Below the pieces are notes generated by a model. That model was not told where the DNA came from and searched no databases. It saw nothing but the letters and a program-made list of their open reading frames with translations. Position numbers and translations under genes: made by a program. Positions 16,748 to 26,260 of a stretch of 64,000 nucleotides of DNA are shown here, piece after piece; the stretch's first letter is position 1; each line of letters begins with the position of its first letter. This stretch comes from Thalassospira profundimaris WP0211 (lineage in GTDB: Bacteria > Pseudomonadota > Alphaproteobacteria > Rhodospirillales > Thalassospiraceae): positions 806,001-870,000 of the forward strand of contig NZ_AMRN01000001.1 of assembly GCF_000300275.1 (NCBI RefSeq), read 5' to 3'.

Positions 16748-18544
16748 TTGCAAGTTCCTCCGACAGACCAAACTGTTTCAGATGAAAATAACTCGGGCGT
16801 TCGCCGGGTCATAACCGGATTGGGCGCATCGGGCGGGATTGTGATCGGTCGCGCCTTTGTTCTGGATCGCCAGATCGTCCATGTCAGCCGCAAGCCGATT
16901 TCCCAAGATGCCGTGCAGGCCGAATGCAAACGTCTTCATGATGGCGTTGCCGAAAGCATTGATCAGCTCAAACGCCTGAAATCCCAATCATCGAGTGCCG
17001 AAAGTGCCGCGTCCGAGGAACTTGGCTTCCTGATGGATGCCTATATCCACATGCTGACCCAATCGCGTCTGGTGCGCGGGGCTGAGGAACTGATCGTCTC
17101 GCGCAAGCTTAATGCCGTACATGCGGTCAGCGAAGTGATCGATGCGATTGCCGAACAGTTTTCGGGCATGGAAGACAGCTATCTTGCGGCACGCGCCACG
17201 GACATTCGCGAGGTGGGCCTGCGCCTGATGCGCTGCCTGATCGGCGAGACCGACCGTGCAATGGACAATGCGCCACAGGGGTCCATCCTGATTGCCGAGG
17301 ATGTTAGTCCGGCCGATATGGCCCGCTTTGAACCGGGCCAACTGACCGCCTTTGTCACCGCCCTTGGCGGGGCAGAAGGGCATACCGCCATCATGGCGAG
17401 ATCCCTTGGTATCCCGGCCGTTCTGGGGGCTGCTGATATCGTTCGCGGCGTTGCCGGCGGCGATCAGATCATTATCGATGGCGGGCGCGGCGAAGTGATC
17501 CTGTCGCCAAGCGATGCCGACATCGAACATTATACCCAACGCCGTGCTGACTGGCTGGCGGCGCGCGAAAAGCTGGCATCCCTTCGCGATGTGCCCTCAT
17601 CAACCCGTGACGGCATCGATATTGACCTGCATGCCAATATCGAATTGCCAATCGAACTTGCCGCCGCCCTGGAAAACGGGGCGACCGGTATCGGGCTTCT
17701 GCGCAGCGAGTTCATGTTCATGAACAAGGACTATCTGCCCGACGAGGACGAGCAATACGAAGAACTTGCCGATATCGTCAAACGCATGGATGGCAAACCG
17801 GTCACCATCCGAACCCTTGATATCGGTGGTGAAAAACTGGCCGTCGCCCTTCAAGATGAAATCGTGTCTGGCCCGAACCCGGCCCTTGGATTGCGTGGCA
17901 TACGGTTGTCATTGCGCAAGCCGGAACTGCTTGAAGCACAGTTTGCCGCCATCCTGCGGGCGTCCCTGCATGGATCGGTTCGGGTGTTGCTTCCGATGGT
18001 GGTCAACGTGCATGAAATGACGCGTGCGCGTCAGATCTATGAGGCGGTGGCAAAGCGCCTGCGCAAGGATGGACATCCGATCCCCGAAACCCTGCCGCCG
18101 CTTGGTGCGATGATCGAAATTCCCGCCGCGGCGCTGGCGGCGGATACCTTGGCGCGCGACAGTGATTTCTTTGCCATCGGCACCAACGACCTGACGCAAT
18201 ATACCCTGGCGATTGATCGCACCGACGATCAGGTGGCGGGTATGTTTGATCCGTTGCATCCGGCTGTGCTGCGCCTGATCCGTGATGTGATCAAGGTGGC
18301 CCGCGAACGCGATATACCGGTCAGTGTCTGTGGTGAAATGGCCGGTGATCCGCGTTATGTGCCGCTGTTCATCGGATTTGGCTTGCGGAACCTTTCGATG
18401 TCGCCGGTCAATCTGTTGCTGGTCAAACAGCGCCTGCGCCGCCTTGATAGTCGCAATTCCGAACATCAGGCCAACCGCGTCATGGAACAATGGGATTCTG
18501 CCCGGATCGCCATGATGCTTGATGACTTCAACGATCTCGCCTGA
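16748..18544 (+). CDS. ptsP: Phosphoenolpyruvate-protein phosphotransferase (enzyme I)
   Basis: A 598-residue enzyme I that takes phosphate from phosphoenolpyruvate and passes it to HPr. The N-terminal HPr-binding domain is followed by the phosphohistidine motif GGAEGHTAIMARSLGIPA (His212) and the C-terminal PEP-binding barrel with SEFMFM, the metal-binding region, and SVCGEMAGDP containing the catalytic Cys. It lacks the N-terminal GAF domain of the nitrogen PTS enzyme, so it is of the plain enzyme I form; ptsI is an equally fair symbol. The only start in frame near the N-terminus is a TTG at 16748 with weak ribosome-site support. Last gene of the hprK-PTS run. Confidence 0.92.
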   Translation: MQVPPTDQTVSDENNSGVRRVITGLGASGGIVIGRAFVLDRQIVHVSRKPISQDAVQAECKRLHDGVAESIDQLKRLKSQSSSAESAASEELGFLMDAYIHMLTQSRLVRGAEELIVSRKLNAVHAVSEVIDAIAEQFSGMEDSYLAARATDIREVGLRLMRCLIGETDRAMDNAPQGSILIAEDVSPADMARFEPGQLTAFVTALGGAEGHTAIMARSLGIPAVLGAADIVRGVAGGDQIIIDGGRGEVILSPSDADIEHYTQRRADWLAAREKLASLRDVPSSTRDGIDIDLHANIELPIELAAALENGATGIGLLRSEFMFMNKDYLPDEDEQYEELADIVKRMDGKPVTIRTLDIGGEKLAVALQDEIVSGPNPALGLRGIRLSLRKPELLEAQFAAILRASLHGSVRVLLPMVVNVHEMTRARQIYEAVAKRLRKDGHPIPETLPPLGAMIEIPAAALAADTLARDSDFFAIGTNDLTQYTLAIDRTDDQVAGMFDPLHPAVLRLIRDVIKVARERDIPVSVCGEMAGDPRYVPLFIGFGLRNLSMSPVNLLLVKQRLRRLDSRNSEHQANRVMEQWDSARIAMMLDDFNDLA

Positions 18545-18727
18545 AAAATCCCGTTCCTCATAGCTTGTTGTGATCGGCATCTATCCCAACATAGGGGACA
18601 GTTTTGCCGACAAATTTGATGCAACAGGCTCTAGTTTCCCGCCACAAAAAAGGCCGGGATTTCAGGGCGTGGGCATCTTTTATCCGGTCCGGTTTTGCCG
18701 GGAATGCAAATTCCGTCAAAAAAGAAC

Positions 18728-18756
18728 TTGAAAACGATATAAAGATATCTTTATAT
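18728..18756 (+). promoter_or_regulatory. ahcY promoter overlapped by a perfect 20-bp palindrome
   Basis: A -35 box TTGAAA (18728-18733) and a -10 box TTATAT (18751-18756) are 17 bases apart. The palindrome ATATAAAGATATCTTTATAT (18737-18756) fills the spacer and the -10 box, the place for a repressor. An ArsR-family regulator sensing S-adenosylhomocysteine (SahR) controls ahcY in several proteobacteria through AT-rich palindromes of this kind. That identification here is inference, and no such regulator gene is in the window. The leader from about 18763 to 18860 contains a hairpin (GCGATCA/TGATCGC). The upstream part of the gap (18545-18727) shows nothing I recognise. Confidence 0.7.
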
Positions 18757-18860
18757 GTAGCCTATAGCGATCAGGGAAATGATCGCAACAGAATTCTTCG
18801 GCGTATCGGCAGGATGGAAATCCCGTGCGGATGCGCCATTCCTGTTTGATTGGAGACGAT

Positions 18861-20156
18861 ATGTCGAACTTTACCGATTACAAGGTCGCTGATATCTCGC
18901 TGGCCGGTTGGGGCCGCAAGGAAATCGCGATTGCCGAAACCGAAATGCCGGGCCTGATGGCGCTGCGCGATGAATATGGCGCGGCCAAGCCGCTTGCTGG
19001 CGCGCGCATCGTCGGCTGCCTGCACATGACCATTCAGACCGCAGTTCTGATTGAAACCCTGACGGCACTCGGCGCAGAAGTTCGCTGGTCTTCGTGCAAC
19101 ATTTTCTCCACCCAGGATCAGGCGGCTGCGGCGATCGCGGCTGCTGAAATCCCGGTATTTGCCTGGAAAGGCGAGACCGAGGAAGAATTCTGGTGGTGCA
19201 TCGAGCAGACCATTTCCGGTCCGAACGGCTGGAAGCCGAACCTGATCCTTGATGATGGCGGCGACGTTACCCAGCTGATCCACGACAAGTATCCGGAACT
19301 TCTCGAAGACATCAAAGGTCTGTCGGAAGAAACCACCACCGGTGTGCATCGCCTCTATGAAATGGCGAAAAAAGGCACCCTTAAGGTCCCGGCGATCAAC
19401 GTCAATGACTCGGTCACCAAGTCGAAATTCGACAACCTGTATGGCTGCCGCGAGAGCCTTGTTGATGGCATCAAGCGCGCAACCGACGTCATGGTTGCCG
19501 GCAAGATCGCCGTTGTTGCCGGTTTCGGTGACGTGGGTAAAGGTTCGGCCGCGTCCATGCGCAGCCAGGGCGCACGCGTTCTGGTAACCGAAATCGATCC
19601 GATCTGCGCATTGCAGGCCGCGATGGAAGGTTACGAAGTCACCACCATGGAAGACGCAGCTCCGGTTGGCGACATTTTCGTCACCACCACCGGTAACATC
19701 GACATCATCACGCTTGACCACATGCGTGCGATGAAAGACCGCGCAATCGTTTGCAACATCGGTCACTTCGATTCTGAAATCCAGATCGGTTCGCTGCGTA
19801 ACTACAAGTGGGACAACGTCAAGCCGCAGGTCGACGAAGTCGAATTCCCGGATGGCAAACGTCTGATCGTTCTGGCCGAAGGCCGTCTGGTCAACCTTGG
19901 TTGCGCCACCGGTCACCCGAGCTTCGTGATGTCGGCATCCTTCACCAACCAGGTGCTGGCTCAGATCGAGCTGTGGAAAAACCACGCCAACTACGAAAAC
20001 AAGGTTTACGTCCTGCCGAAACACCTTGATGAGAAAGTTGCAGCCCTGCACCTTGATCGTCTTGGCGTGAAACTGACCAAACTGTCGTCCGAACAGGCCG
20101 AATATATCGGCGTGCCGCAGGCTGGTCCGTTCAAGCCGGATCACTACCGCTATTAA
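18861..20156 (+). CDS. ahcY: Adenosylhomocysteinase
   Basis: Hydrolyses S-adenosylhomocysteine to homocysteine and adenosine, using bound NAD, in the methyl cycle. The 431-residue length is normal. The NAD-binding motif [10 protein letters not shown], the substrate-site segment [21 protein letters not shown] (two adjoining family blocks) and the C-terminal KPDHYRY are all present. I start at the ATG at 18861 after TGGAGA; an in-frame start at 18825 would add twelve unlikely residues. Codon use is biased toward abundant-protein codons (CGT, GGT, AAC, TTC). It stands alone, between its promoter and a strong terminator, and is probably regulated at the palindrome upstream. Confidence 0.98.
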   Translation: MSNFTDYKVADISLAGWGRKEIAIAETEMPGLMALRDEYGAAKPLAGARIVGCLHMTIQTAVLIETLTALGAEVRWSSCNIFSTQDQAAAAIAAAEIPVFAWKGETEEEFWWCIEQTISGPNGWKPNLILDDGGDVTQLIHDKYPELLEDIKGLSEETTTGVHRLYEMAKKGTLKVPAINVNDSVTKSKFDNLYGCRESLVDGIKRATDVMVAGKIAVVAGFGDVGKGSAASMRSQGARVLVTEIDPICALQAAMEGYEVTTMEDAAPVGDIFVTTTGNIDIITLDHMRAMKDRAIVCNIGHFDSEIQIGSLRNYKWDNVKPQVDEVEFPDGKRLIVLAEGRLVNLGCATGHPSFVMSASFTNQVLAQIELWKNHANYENKVYVLPKHLDEKVAALHLDRLGVKLTKLSSEQAEYIGVPQAGPFKPDHYRY

Positions 20157-20178
20157 TTGGCAGCTGCCGATTTGCATC

Positions 20179-20211
20179 AAAGCCGGTCTGTTCATTCAGA
20201 CCGGCTTTTTT
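20179..20211 (+). terminator. Rho-independent terminator of ahcY
   Basis: A 12-bp stem (AAAGCCGGTCTG with CAGACCGGCTTT) around TTCATT, followed by TTTT, starting 22 bases after the ahcY stop. Confidence 0.93.
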
Positions 20212-20272
20212 GGTGTCCAGATACAAAGCAAGTTGCTAGAAGCATTTTAATATTGTCAGACGGATGGCGGCC

Positions 20273-20653
20273 ATGCCCCAGCTTGAAATCGAATATTCTG
20301 CCCAATTGCCCATCAAGGATGAATTGTCCAAGCTGGCGGTTGATCTGCATTACGTCATCGCCCGCGAGGCCGATGCGGAACTGAGTTCTTTCAAGACCCG
20401 GATTATGCCGCTGGAAAATGTCGTGATCGGCGATGGCGACCCGAAAAACGCCATGGTGCATCTTGATATCCGGCTGCTGTCAGGCCGGATCAATGCGGTG
20501 AAATTCGCAACTGGCGAGGCCGCCCTTGCCGCACTTATCGACCGGCTGGAATGGCTGGTTGGCGATTATCAGGTGCAGTTTACCGTCGAGGTCCATGACC
20601 TTGATCGGGAAAACTATTTCAAACATGTCACTGACGGCCCCCGCGCGGCTTGA
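20273..20653 (+). CDS. 5-carboxymethyl-2-hydroxymuconate isomerase-like protein
   Basis: A 126-residue protein of the CHMI branch of the tautomerase superfamily. Starting at the ATG at 20273 puts proline directly after the initiator Met (MPQLEIEYS), as needed for the catalytic N-terminal Pro; an upstream ATG at 20264 would bury it. Similarity extends through NAMVHLDIRLLSGR and EVHDLDRENYFKH, which align in pattern with HpaF/HpcD. In homoprotocatechuate breakdown this enzyme moves a double bond in 5-carboxymethyl-2-hydroxymuconate. No other genes of that pathway are near, so the real substrate is uncertain. Confidence 0.8.
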   Translation: MPQLEIEYSAQLPIKDELSKLAVDLHYVIAREADAELSSFKTRIMPLENVVIGDGDPKNAMVHLDIRLLSGRINAVKFATGEAALAALIDRLEWLVGDYQVQFTVEVHDLDRENYFKHVTDGPRAA

Positions 20654-20678
20654 TTGCGCCGCCACGTTTAGCGGCTGA

Positions 20679-21614
20679 TTACATCAGAAGCGCTTCGTGG
20701 ATCGGATGATCCGGGCCGTAACGATCATTAAGCAGCTTGATCAATTCACGTGAAAAGCCCTTACCGGCATCCAACAGGGACCGCAATTCCGTATCATTGC
20801 GATCATGCGGGCCAACACCATCAAGGCGCGCACGGACTTCCGGATCGGAAAGTTCGCGCAGGAAACGGTCATACAATTCCAGTGCCGGAAGACTTTTTTC
20901 ACCAAATACGGTTTGCAGGCGCGTGATCGGTGGCAGCTGTAAAAGTTCGGAAAGTTTTTCGCGTTTGCCGGCATAATCCCGGCCTGCGGTTTCAGCTGCT
21001 GCGATAATGCCGCCGAAATAAAGCATCTTGCGCGAGAAAACCAGTTTCAGCCGCCGGGGTGCCCAGGCCTTGCTGGCGTCGCCTTCGCGGGTCTTGATTT
21101 CAAAATCGACGCTGATGGTGCGGTAATAGCGGATCACGTCATTGACCAGAAACCGCGCAATCGAATCACGTGTAACCGAACTGGTGACGTAATTGGCGAT
21201 CAGATCGTCAAAAAACTTGCGTTTGCCCGCCTCGTTATACAGCCACTCACATTCCAGCAGGAACAACAGCCGCCGCGTGGTGATCGAGTTGGTATCGCCA
21301 TCAAGCCCGATGCGATTGACCAGTTCCTCGGCGGTGATATAGGACGAAAACGGGCCGTTTACCGCCGGTTTCTTGGTGACCATCTTGCCAAGGATATCGG
21401 CGACCTGCTGGTGCGGCGCCTGACTGCGTTCGGCTTCGCGGCCAATGATAAAGTAATCCAGATCGGATTGATCGGATGCTTCATGCCGCCCATAGGATCC
21501 GGTCACCACCACGCAAAATGTATCGCCCGACAGGCTTTTACCCAATGCGTCACGCATCTCGGCCAGACGGGTGGCCGAGTAGTGCTGATTGGTTGCGATG
21601 GTTTGCGGTAACAA
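20679..21614 (-). CDS. Nucleotidyltransferase-domain protein, substrate unknown
   Basis: A 311-residue soluble protein. The N-terminal part has the nucleotidyltransferase signature GSYGRHEASDQSDLDYFI (about residues 39-56), with the two metal-binding acidic residues in SDLDY. The remainder is helical and has a C-terminal leucine-rich part. I cannot assign a substrate; members of this fold include DUF294-like, aminoglycoside- and protein-modifying enzymes. It is transcribed alone toward the CHMI-like gene, with 25 bases between the stops. Confidence 0.7.
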   Translation of the reverse strand: MLPQTIATNQHYSATRLAEMRDALGKSLSGDTFCVVVTGSYGRHEASDQSDLDYFIIGREAERSQAPHQQVADILGKMVTKKPAVNGPFSSYITAEELVNRIGLDGDTNSITTRRLLFLLECEWLYNEAGKRKFFDDLIANYVTSSVTRDSIARFLVNDVIRYYRTISVDFEIKTREGDASKAWAPRRLKLVFSRKMLYFGGIIAAAETAGRDYAGKREKLSELLQLPPITRLQTVFGEKSLPALELYDRFLRELSDPEVRARLDGVGPHDRNDTELRSLLDAGKGFSRELIKLLNDRYGPDHPIHEALLM

Positions 21615-21811
21615 GATCGGGACAGCCTCTTGGTGCGACTCGTTGATATCCGAGTATCTGCCTAATGGTTAAAGATTAAAACCACGTTTAACTGATATGG
21701 CACTGCCCAATTAAGCTGATTGACAGTTTTATGGGCGCGGCAGATATTTTTTGCGCCTGTTCAATATCTTGAACCTTCTGCGTCCCCCTTGACCACGAAA
21801 GTTTTCCCATC

Positions 21812-22141
21812 ATGGACATTTCCGATCTGCCGTTCGGTACAACCGACTGGTCTGCGATTGAACCGACCGAACATAGCGGTGAAACCGGCATGGCGACCTG
21901 GCGTACCCGCCACTTTGGCCCGATACGTGTCAGGATGGTACAATATTCCGCCGGGTATCTGGCAGATCACTGGTGTTCCAAGGGGCACATTCTGTTGTGT
22001 CTGGAAGGCGAACTGGTGACCGAGCTTGACGATGGCCGGACCTATGTCCTGAAACCGGGTATGAGCTATCAGGTGGCAGATAACGCAGAGGCCCATCGTT
22101 CCTCAACCGAAACCGGTGCGACCCTTTTCGTCGTTGATTAA
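21812..22141 (+). CDS. DHCW-motif cupin fold protein
   Basis: A 109-residue single-domain cupin. The conserved segment YSAGYLADHWCSKGHILLCL contains the DHWC residues that define this small family, followed by GELVTELDDGRTYVLKPG, a typical second cupin strand pair. His and Cys side chains may bind a metal. Catalytic or binding role unknown. Transcribed by itself, convergent with the HD-domain gene. The 197-base region before it (21615-21811) should contain its promoter and that of the divergent nucleotidyltransferase gene; I see no clear boxes. Confidence 0.75.
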   Translation: MDISDLPFGTTDWSAIEPTEHSGETGMATWRTRHFGPIRVRMVQYSAGYLADHWCSKGHILLCLEGELVTELDDGRTYVLKPGMSYQVADNAEAHRSSTETGATLFVVD

Positions 22142-22153
22142 AAAGGCCGGGCC

Positions 22154-23410
22154 TTAATCAAACAGGCTGGCGGCGGCGGCCTGCTGCGCCGGATCGGTCA
22201 GGCTGCCAACACGGCGCAGGAAGGAATGCTTTTCCTCGTAATAGCGTTTTGACAGATCGGCAAAGCAGCGCACTTCGACATCCTTGTTGATGTGAAATTC
22301 ACGCCGCGGCACCTTGGCCTGGTGCAGGTCAAACGTGCTGGCCGATGCACTGAGTTGATGGTCGACAACATCGGCAACGCCATCAAGCTCGATCCGGTTT
22401 TTGAGACTATGCAGGAACTTCTTGAATGGGGGATGGCTATTCAGGAACGCCTTTTCGGTCAGCAGGAAGTCATCGGCGGCAAAGTCCGGCGCATTTTTAA
22501 CGACAAATTCGCGGCACAAATGGTCGGTGGCAAAGCACATCGGACCAAAGATGAAATTGCGATAGATGTCTTCCTTAAGCTGCCAGAACTTGTCCAAACG
22601 TTTGAGCGAATCTGCATCGAGTTTCACCGCCGCCTCAAGCAACAGGCGCGGGTGGCAATGCACATGGTTGGGATGCACATACGTCTTGGTGCGGCTGATG
22701 CCCTCCAACGTGTCGATATTCACCGGGCCGGAAAACAGCGCCGCATGCGGGTGATCGGACTTCTTGGATAGAAGCGCGATCACTTCATCCGGATCGACAC
22801 CATGTTTGACCAGCAGATGATTGACCGACAAATCAAGGTCGACTTCGCCGGTGATGATCTGATTGGTCAATTGATGGTGGTTGCGGTTAAAGCGGCGTGC
22901 GAATTCGGGTTCCAGAGTATGGGAAAACGGGCCGTGGCCGATGTCATGCAACAGGGCGGCGGCACCCAAAAGGTCGCAATCGGCATCCGATAGCCCCATC
23001 AAACGGCAATAGCGTTGCGACAGCAATGCCACGCCAATCGTGTGGTCATAGCGCGAATGACGGATATTGGCCGGGCGTCCGTTGGGGTGGAACAGATAAT
23101 CGATGGCACCGAGAAACGAGATTTCACGCAACCGTTCAAAGGCGGGGGATGCGATCAGTTTCTTGTGCAAGGGCCGGTCAAAGGCCGAGGCGATCTGGGC
23201 GCGTTTGAAATGGTAGTTATATTGCGGCACATCGCGAAACAGCAGTTCCCATTCGGCGATGTCATCGGCATTGAAATTGGTATCAAACAGATCACCGATT
23301 TCGGGTGCCGGTTTTGCCGCCGCCTTGAGCACGGCAGAGTCCTTTTGTGGCGCGGCCTGCTTGGGCTCTGCGCGCTGGGCAAAAAGGTCTAGCTGCGGTT
23401 TTGGGCTCAT
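22154..23410 (-). CDS. HD-domain phosphohydrolase (dNTPase-like)
   Basis: A 418-residue protein with an HD domain. Metal ligands are visible as RHSRYDHTIG and LLHDIGHGPFSHTLE, the arrangement seen in dGTPase/SAMHD1-like enzymes and the YdhJ group. The N-terminal 40 residues are Ala/Pro/Lys-rich and probably disordered. It presumably hydrolyses a phosphate ester such as a deoxynucleoside triphosphate; exact substrate is not predictable. The gene stands alone, convergent with the cupin gene and divergent from the DivL-like gene. The 200-odd bases upstream (23411-23683) hold no other gene I can support. Confidence 0.85.
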   Translation of the reverse strand: MSPKPQLDLFAQRAEPKQAAPQKDSAVLKAAAKPAPEIGDLFDTNFNADDIAEWELLFRDVPQYNYHFKRAQIASAFDRPLHKKLIASPAFERLREISFLGAIDYLFHPNGRPANIRHSRYDHTIGVALLSQRYCRLMGLSDADCDLLGAAALLHDIGHGPFSHTLEPEFARRFNRNHHQLTNQIITGEVDLDLSVNHLLVKHGVDPDEVIALLSKKSDHPHAALFSGPVNIDTLEGISRTKTYVHPNHVHCHPRLLLEAAVKLDADSLKRLDKFWQLKEDIYRNFIFGPMCFATDHLCREFVVKNAPDFAADDFLLTEKAFLNSHPPFKKFLHSLKNRIELDGVADVVDHQLSASASTFDLHQAKVPRREFHINKDVEVRCFADLSKRYYEEKHSFLRRVGSLTDPAQQAAAASLFD

Positions 23411-23683
23411 TTTAGGAATGGTTGATGCGCTCAGTTGAGAATGTGTGTCCCGCAGACATAAACGGAATCACTGGCCATGTGAATGAGTTTTGACCCGAAG
23501 ATTTCGCCATGAAACACGCCACCAGACAAGCCTGTTGCCGTAATGATGTGAAACGGTGGTAAAAGCACGGCGTTTTCACCATAATAATAGCTCATAAACA
23601 CAAACGGTTAACAACACGTGACACGGCGAGCATCCGAACAGGCATCCACACAGCTTTGCGCAGGCAAAAAGACAGTGGCGATC

Positions 23684-26233
23684 ATGCGCAAACTGTCTGA
23701 TTTGGCGCGCCCGGCCTTTTGGCGCAGCGCGGGTGCGATGGTTGCCACGTTTGGTCTGTCGGCAAGTGCGCAGGCCCAGGAAAAATTTCGCCTCAATACC
23801 ACAACAAATGCGGCGGAGGGTGCGACTCCCGCTGTGGCGCAAGCTGACGGGATCGGGGCGACGATTTTCGGAAGCCTGGCGGGCCTGAGTGACCGCGACT
23901 GGCTGGTGGTTGGTTTGGCGGCTGTTGGTGGTGCAGCGATTGCCGGTTGGGTTGGTTGGCGGCTGTCGCTGCGCATGCGTCGTCACCTTGAAGAAGTCGA
24001 AGATCACGAACACGAACTAGCCGGCGAGACAGAGCTTTTCACACAGCTTTTATTCGCAGGACCCGACCCGGTTTACTATTGGAGCCGCCATGGCTTTGCC
24101 GAGGGGGCCAGTCCGTCGCTCAAACGGGCCTTCCAGCTTGGTCAGGATGGGCGTTTTCCCGATCTGCTGGATCTGTTGCGTGATGAAGATGCCGCAGCAC
24201 TCAAGGAACGGGTTCGGAACCTCAAGACCGGGCATGACCGGTTCGAGCTTTGGATCACCACGGTGGATGAACGCAAATTCCACGTGACCGGCATGGCCGC
24301 GCGCAAGGATCGGTCATCGGATGTTCTGGCGCATGGTTTGTGGTTCCGCGATGAAACCCGCCATTCGCGCGAACGCGAAAACCAGTTTGGTGATTTTCAA
24401 CTGCTTAAACACGAAGTATCGGGCCTGCGGCAGTTGCTTGATAGCCTGCCCTTCCCAGTCTGGCGCCGCGATAGCGAACTTCGCCTGATTGATTGCAACA
24501 TCGCCTATGCCGATGCGGTCGAATACCAAACAATTGAGGATGCCCTGGCGGCACAGGCCGAAATTGGTGCGGGCGTGATTCCCGATCACGGGCGATCATT
24601 GGCAGCATCGGTTCAGCGCAATAATGAAAGCCTGACCCGCGATTTCCATGTTGTCATTCGTGGTGATCGCAAATTGCTGCGCATCACCGAAATGCCGGGC
24701 GGGGCCGCGAACGAGCCCGATGGCCTGATCGGTTTTGCGATTGATTGCACCCCGGTCGAAGAATTGCAGTCCGATCTGTCGCGCCACATCCGCGCCCATG
24801 CCGAGGTGCTTGAAAACCTGGGTACGGCGATTGCGGTCTATGGCGGGGATAAGGGACTGATTTTCTTTAACACCGCCTTTACCAAGCTTTGGGATCTTGA
24901 TGATGAATGGCTCTGGACCGAGCCGACCCATGATGATGTTTTGCGGCGTCTGCGCGATGAACGCAAACTGCCCGAAGTCACCGATTTCGCCCAGTTCCGC
25001 AATACCGAGAACCAGCGTTTTACCGATCTTCTCAAACCCGAAGAAGACCTGATGCATTTGCCCAACGGCATGACGTTGCGTCGTTTTATCTCGCCCCATC
25101 CGTTTGGCGGGCTGATGTTTGTCTATGAGGATGTCACCGACAAGCTGGTTCTGGAAAGTTCGTACAACACCCTGATCGCGGTCCAGCGCGAAACGCTTGA
25201 AAGCCTGCACGAGGCGGTCGGCGTGATCAGTGGCGATGGGCGTTTGCGGCTTTATAACCATGGTTTTGCTGATCTGTGGGGCCTTGAAAGCACGTTCCTT
25301 GATGTCGCACCGCATTTGGGCGATGTGGTCGAGAAATCCAAGGAGTATTGGCGCGAACGCGACGATTGGGAAAAATTCAAGAACCGCATGGTCGCGCGCA
25401 TCACCAACCACGAACCGATGAATGGCCGGTTGGAACGGGCGGATAATTCGATTGTTGATTTTGCCATCGTTCCGCTGCCCGACGGGGCGGTGATGATGTC
25501 CTATATCGATGTGACGGATACCATCCGGGTCGAACGTGCGCTGCGTGAACGTAACGAGGCACTGCGCACCGCCGATCAGATGAAGTCGGACTTCATTTCC
25601 ACGGTATCGCGCGAACTGACCAAGCCGCTGGATCACATCAATGGCGAGTCTGATCGATTGATCCCGCATCTGACCGGCAATGTGGCGCGCTCGGTTGAAA
25701 CCATCCGCACCGAGGCGCAAAGCATGCTGGCGCTGGTCGATGACATGCGCGATCTGGCCACTCTTGGGTCCGGGCAGGTCGCCCTTGAACTTGATACGGT
25801 TGATCCACGGCGCTTGCTGCGCTCACTCGAAGCTTTGACACGGGCGCGCCTGGCGGAACTTAATGTGTCGCTGCGCCTTTATTGTTCGCGCCAGATCGGC
25901 TGGATGGTGGCCGATGAACGCCGCCTGAAACAGGCCTTGTTCATTCTGGTGACCAATGTGCTGCGCACAGCACCCGAGGGCAGCGAGGTTTCCGTGGTGG
26001 CAAAGCGCAGTGGCGAGGATATCGAAATTTCGATCTCGCTCTCGGACGAAGCCCCGCAACCGATGCTGTTTGAAGGCCTGCGCGATGGCGAATCCCCGTC
26101 GGCCCGCAGGGCCCTTGGCATGGCGATGGTCCGCGCCGTGGTCGAAATCCATGGCGGACGTGTGAAGATCAGTCGCGATGGCCGCAAGATCGCCTGTATC
26201 CTGCCCGCGGGCGAGGAAAGCGATCTGGGTTAA
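23684..26233 (+). CDS. divL: DivL-like atypical histidine kinase (no phospho-acceptor His)
   Basis: A protein of about 849 residues with an N-terminal signal/anchor (ending SASAQAQ), a membrane helix (WLVVGLAAVGGAAIAGWVGW), several PAS-like regions, and a HisKA-ATPase module. In the H-box the histidine is replaced by Arg643: FISTVSRELTKPL. The ATPase part keeps an N-box Asn (LVTNVLRTAP), but the G1 box (DEAPQP) is degenerate. Caulobacter DivL has the same layout with Tyr at this position and acts as a cell-cycle signalling scaffold for CckA. Linkage to ahcY is common for divL in alphaproteobacteria and supports the call. Start uncertain: a GTG at 23618 is also in frame. Neither has a good ribosome site. 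tsaE, the usual next gene, is absent. Confidence 0.75.
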   Translation: MRKLSDLARPAFWRSAGAMVATFGLSASAQAQEKFRLNTTTNAAEGATPAVAQADGIGATIFGSLAGLSDRDWLVVGLAAVGGAAIAGWVGWRLSLRMRRHLEEVEDHEHELAGETELFTQLLFAGPDPVYYWSRHGFAEGASPSLKRAFQLGQDGRFPDLLDLLRDEDAAALKERVRNLKTGHDRFELWITTVDERKFHVTGMAARKDRSSDVLAHGLWFRDETRHSRERENQFGDFQLLKHEVSGLRQLLDSLPFPVWRRDSELRLIDCNIAYADAVEYQTIEDALAAQAEIGAGVIPDHGRSLAASVQRNNESLTRDFHVVIRGDRKLLRITEMPGGAANEPDGLIGFAIDCTPVEELQSDLSRHIRAHAEVLENLGTAIAVYGGDKGLIFFNTAFTKLWDLDDEWLWTEPTHDDVLRRLRDERKLPEVTDFAQFRNTENQRFTDLLKPEEDLMHLPNGMTLRRFISPHPFGGLMFVYEDVTDKLVLESSYNTLIAVQRETLESLHEAVGVISGDGRLRLYNHGFADLWGLESTFLDVAPHLGDVVEKSKEYWRERDDWEKFKNRMVARITNHEPMNGRLERADNSIVDFAIVPLPDGAVMMSYIDVTDTIRVERALRERNEALRTADQMKSDFISTVSRELTKPLDHINGESDRLIPHLTGNVARSVETIRTEAQSMLALVDDMRDLATLGSGQVALELDTVDPRRLLRSLEALTRARLAELNVSLRLYCSRQIGWMVADERRLKQALFILVTNVLRTAPEGSEVSVVAKRSGEDIEISISLSDEAPQPMLFEGLRDGESPSARRALGMAMVRAVVEIHGGRVKISRDGRKIACILPAGEESDLG

Positions 26234-26260
26234 TTAAAAATTCGCTGAAAGTAAGACAGT

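Noticed and set aside
18757..18860. A SAH riboswitch in the ahcY leader
   Set aside because: The leader lacks the conserved core I would expect and has only a simple hairpin; the palindrome in the promoter gives a better explanation.
20740..20756. A possible second parS (TTCACGTGAAA core) inside the nucleotidyltransferase gene
   Set aside because: Only 11 of 16 positions match parS and it is within a coding region.
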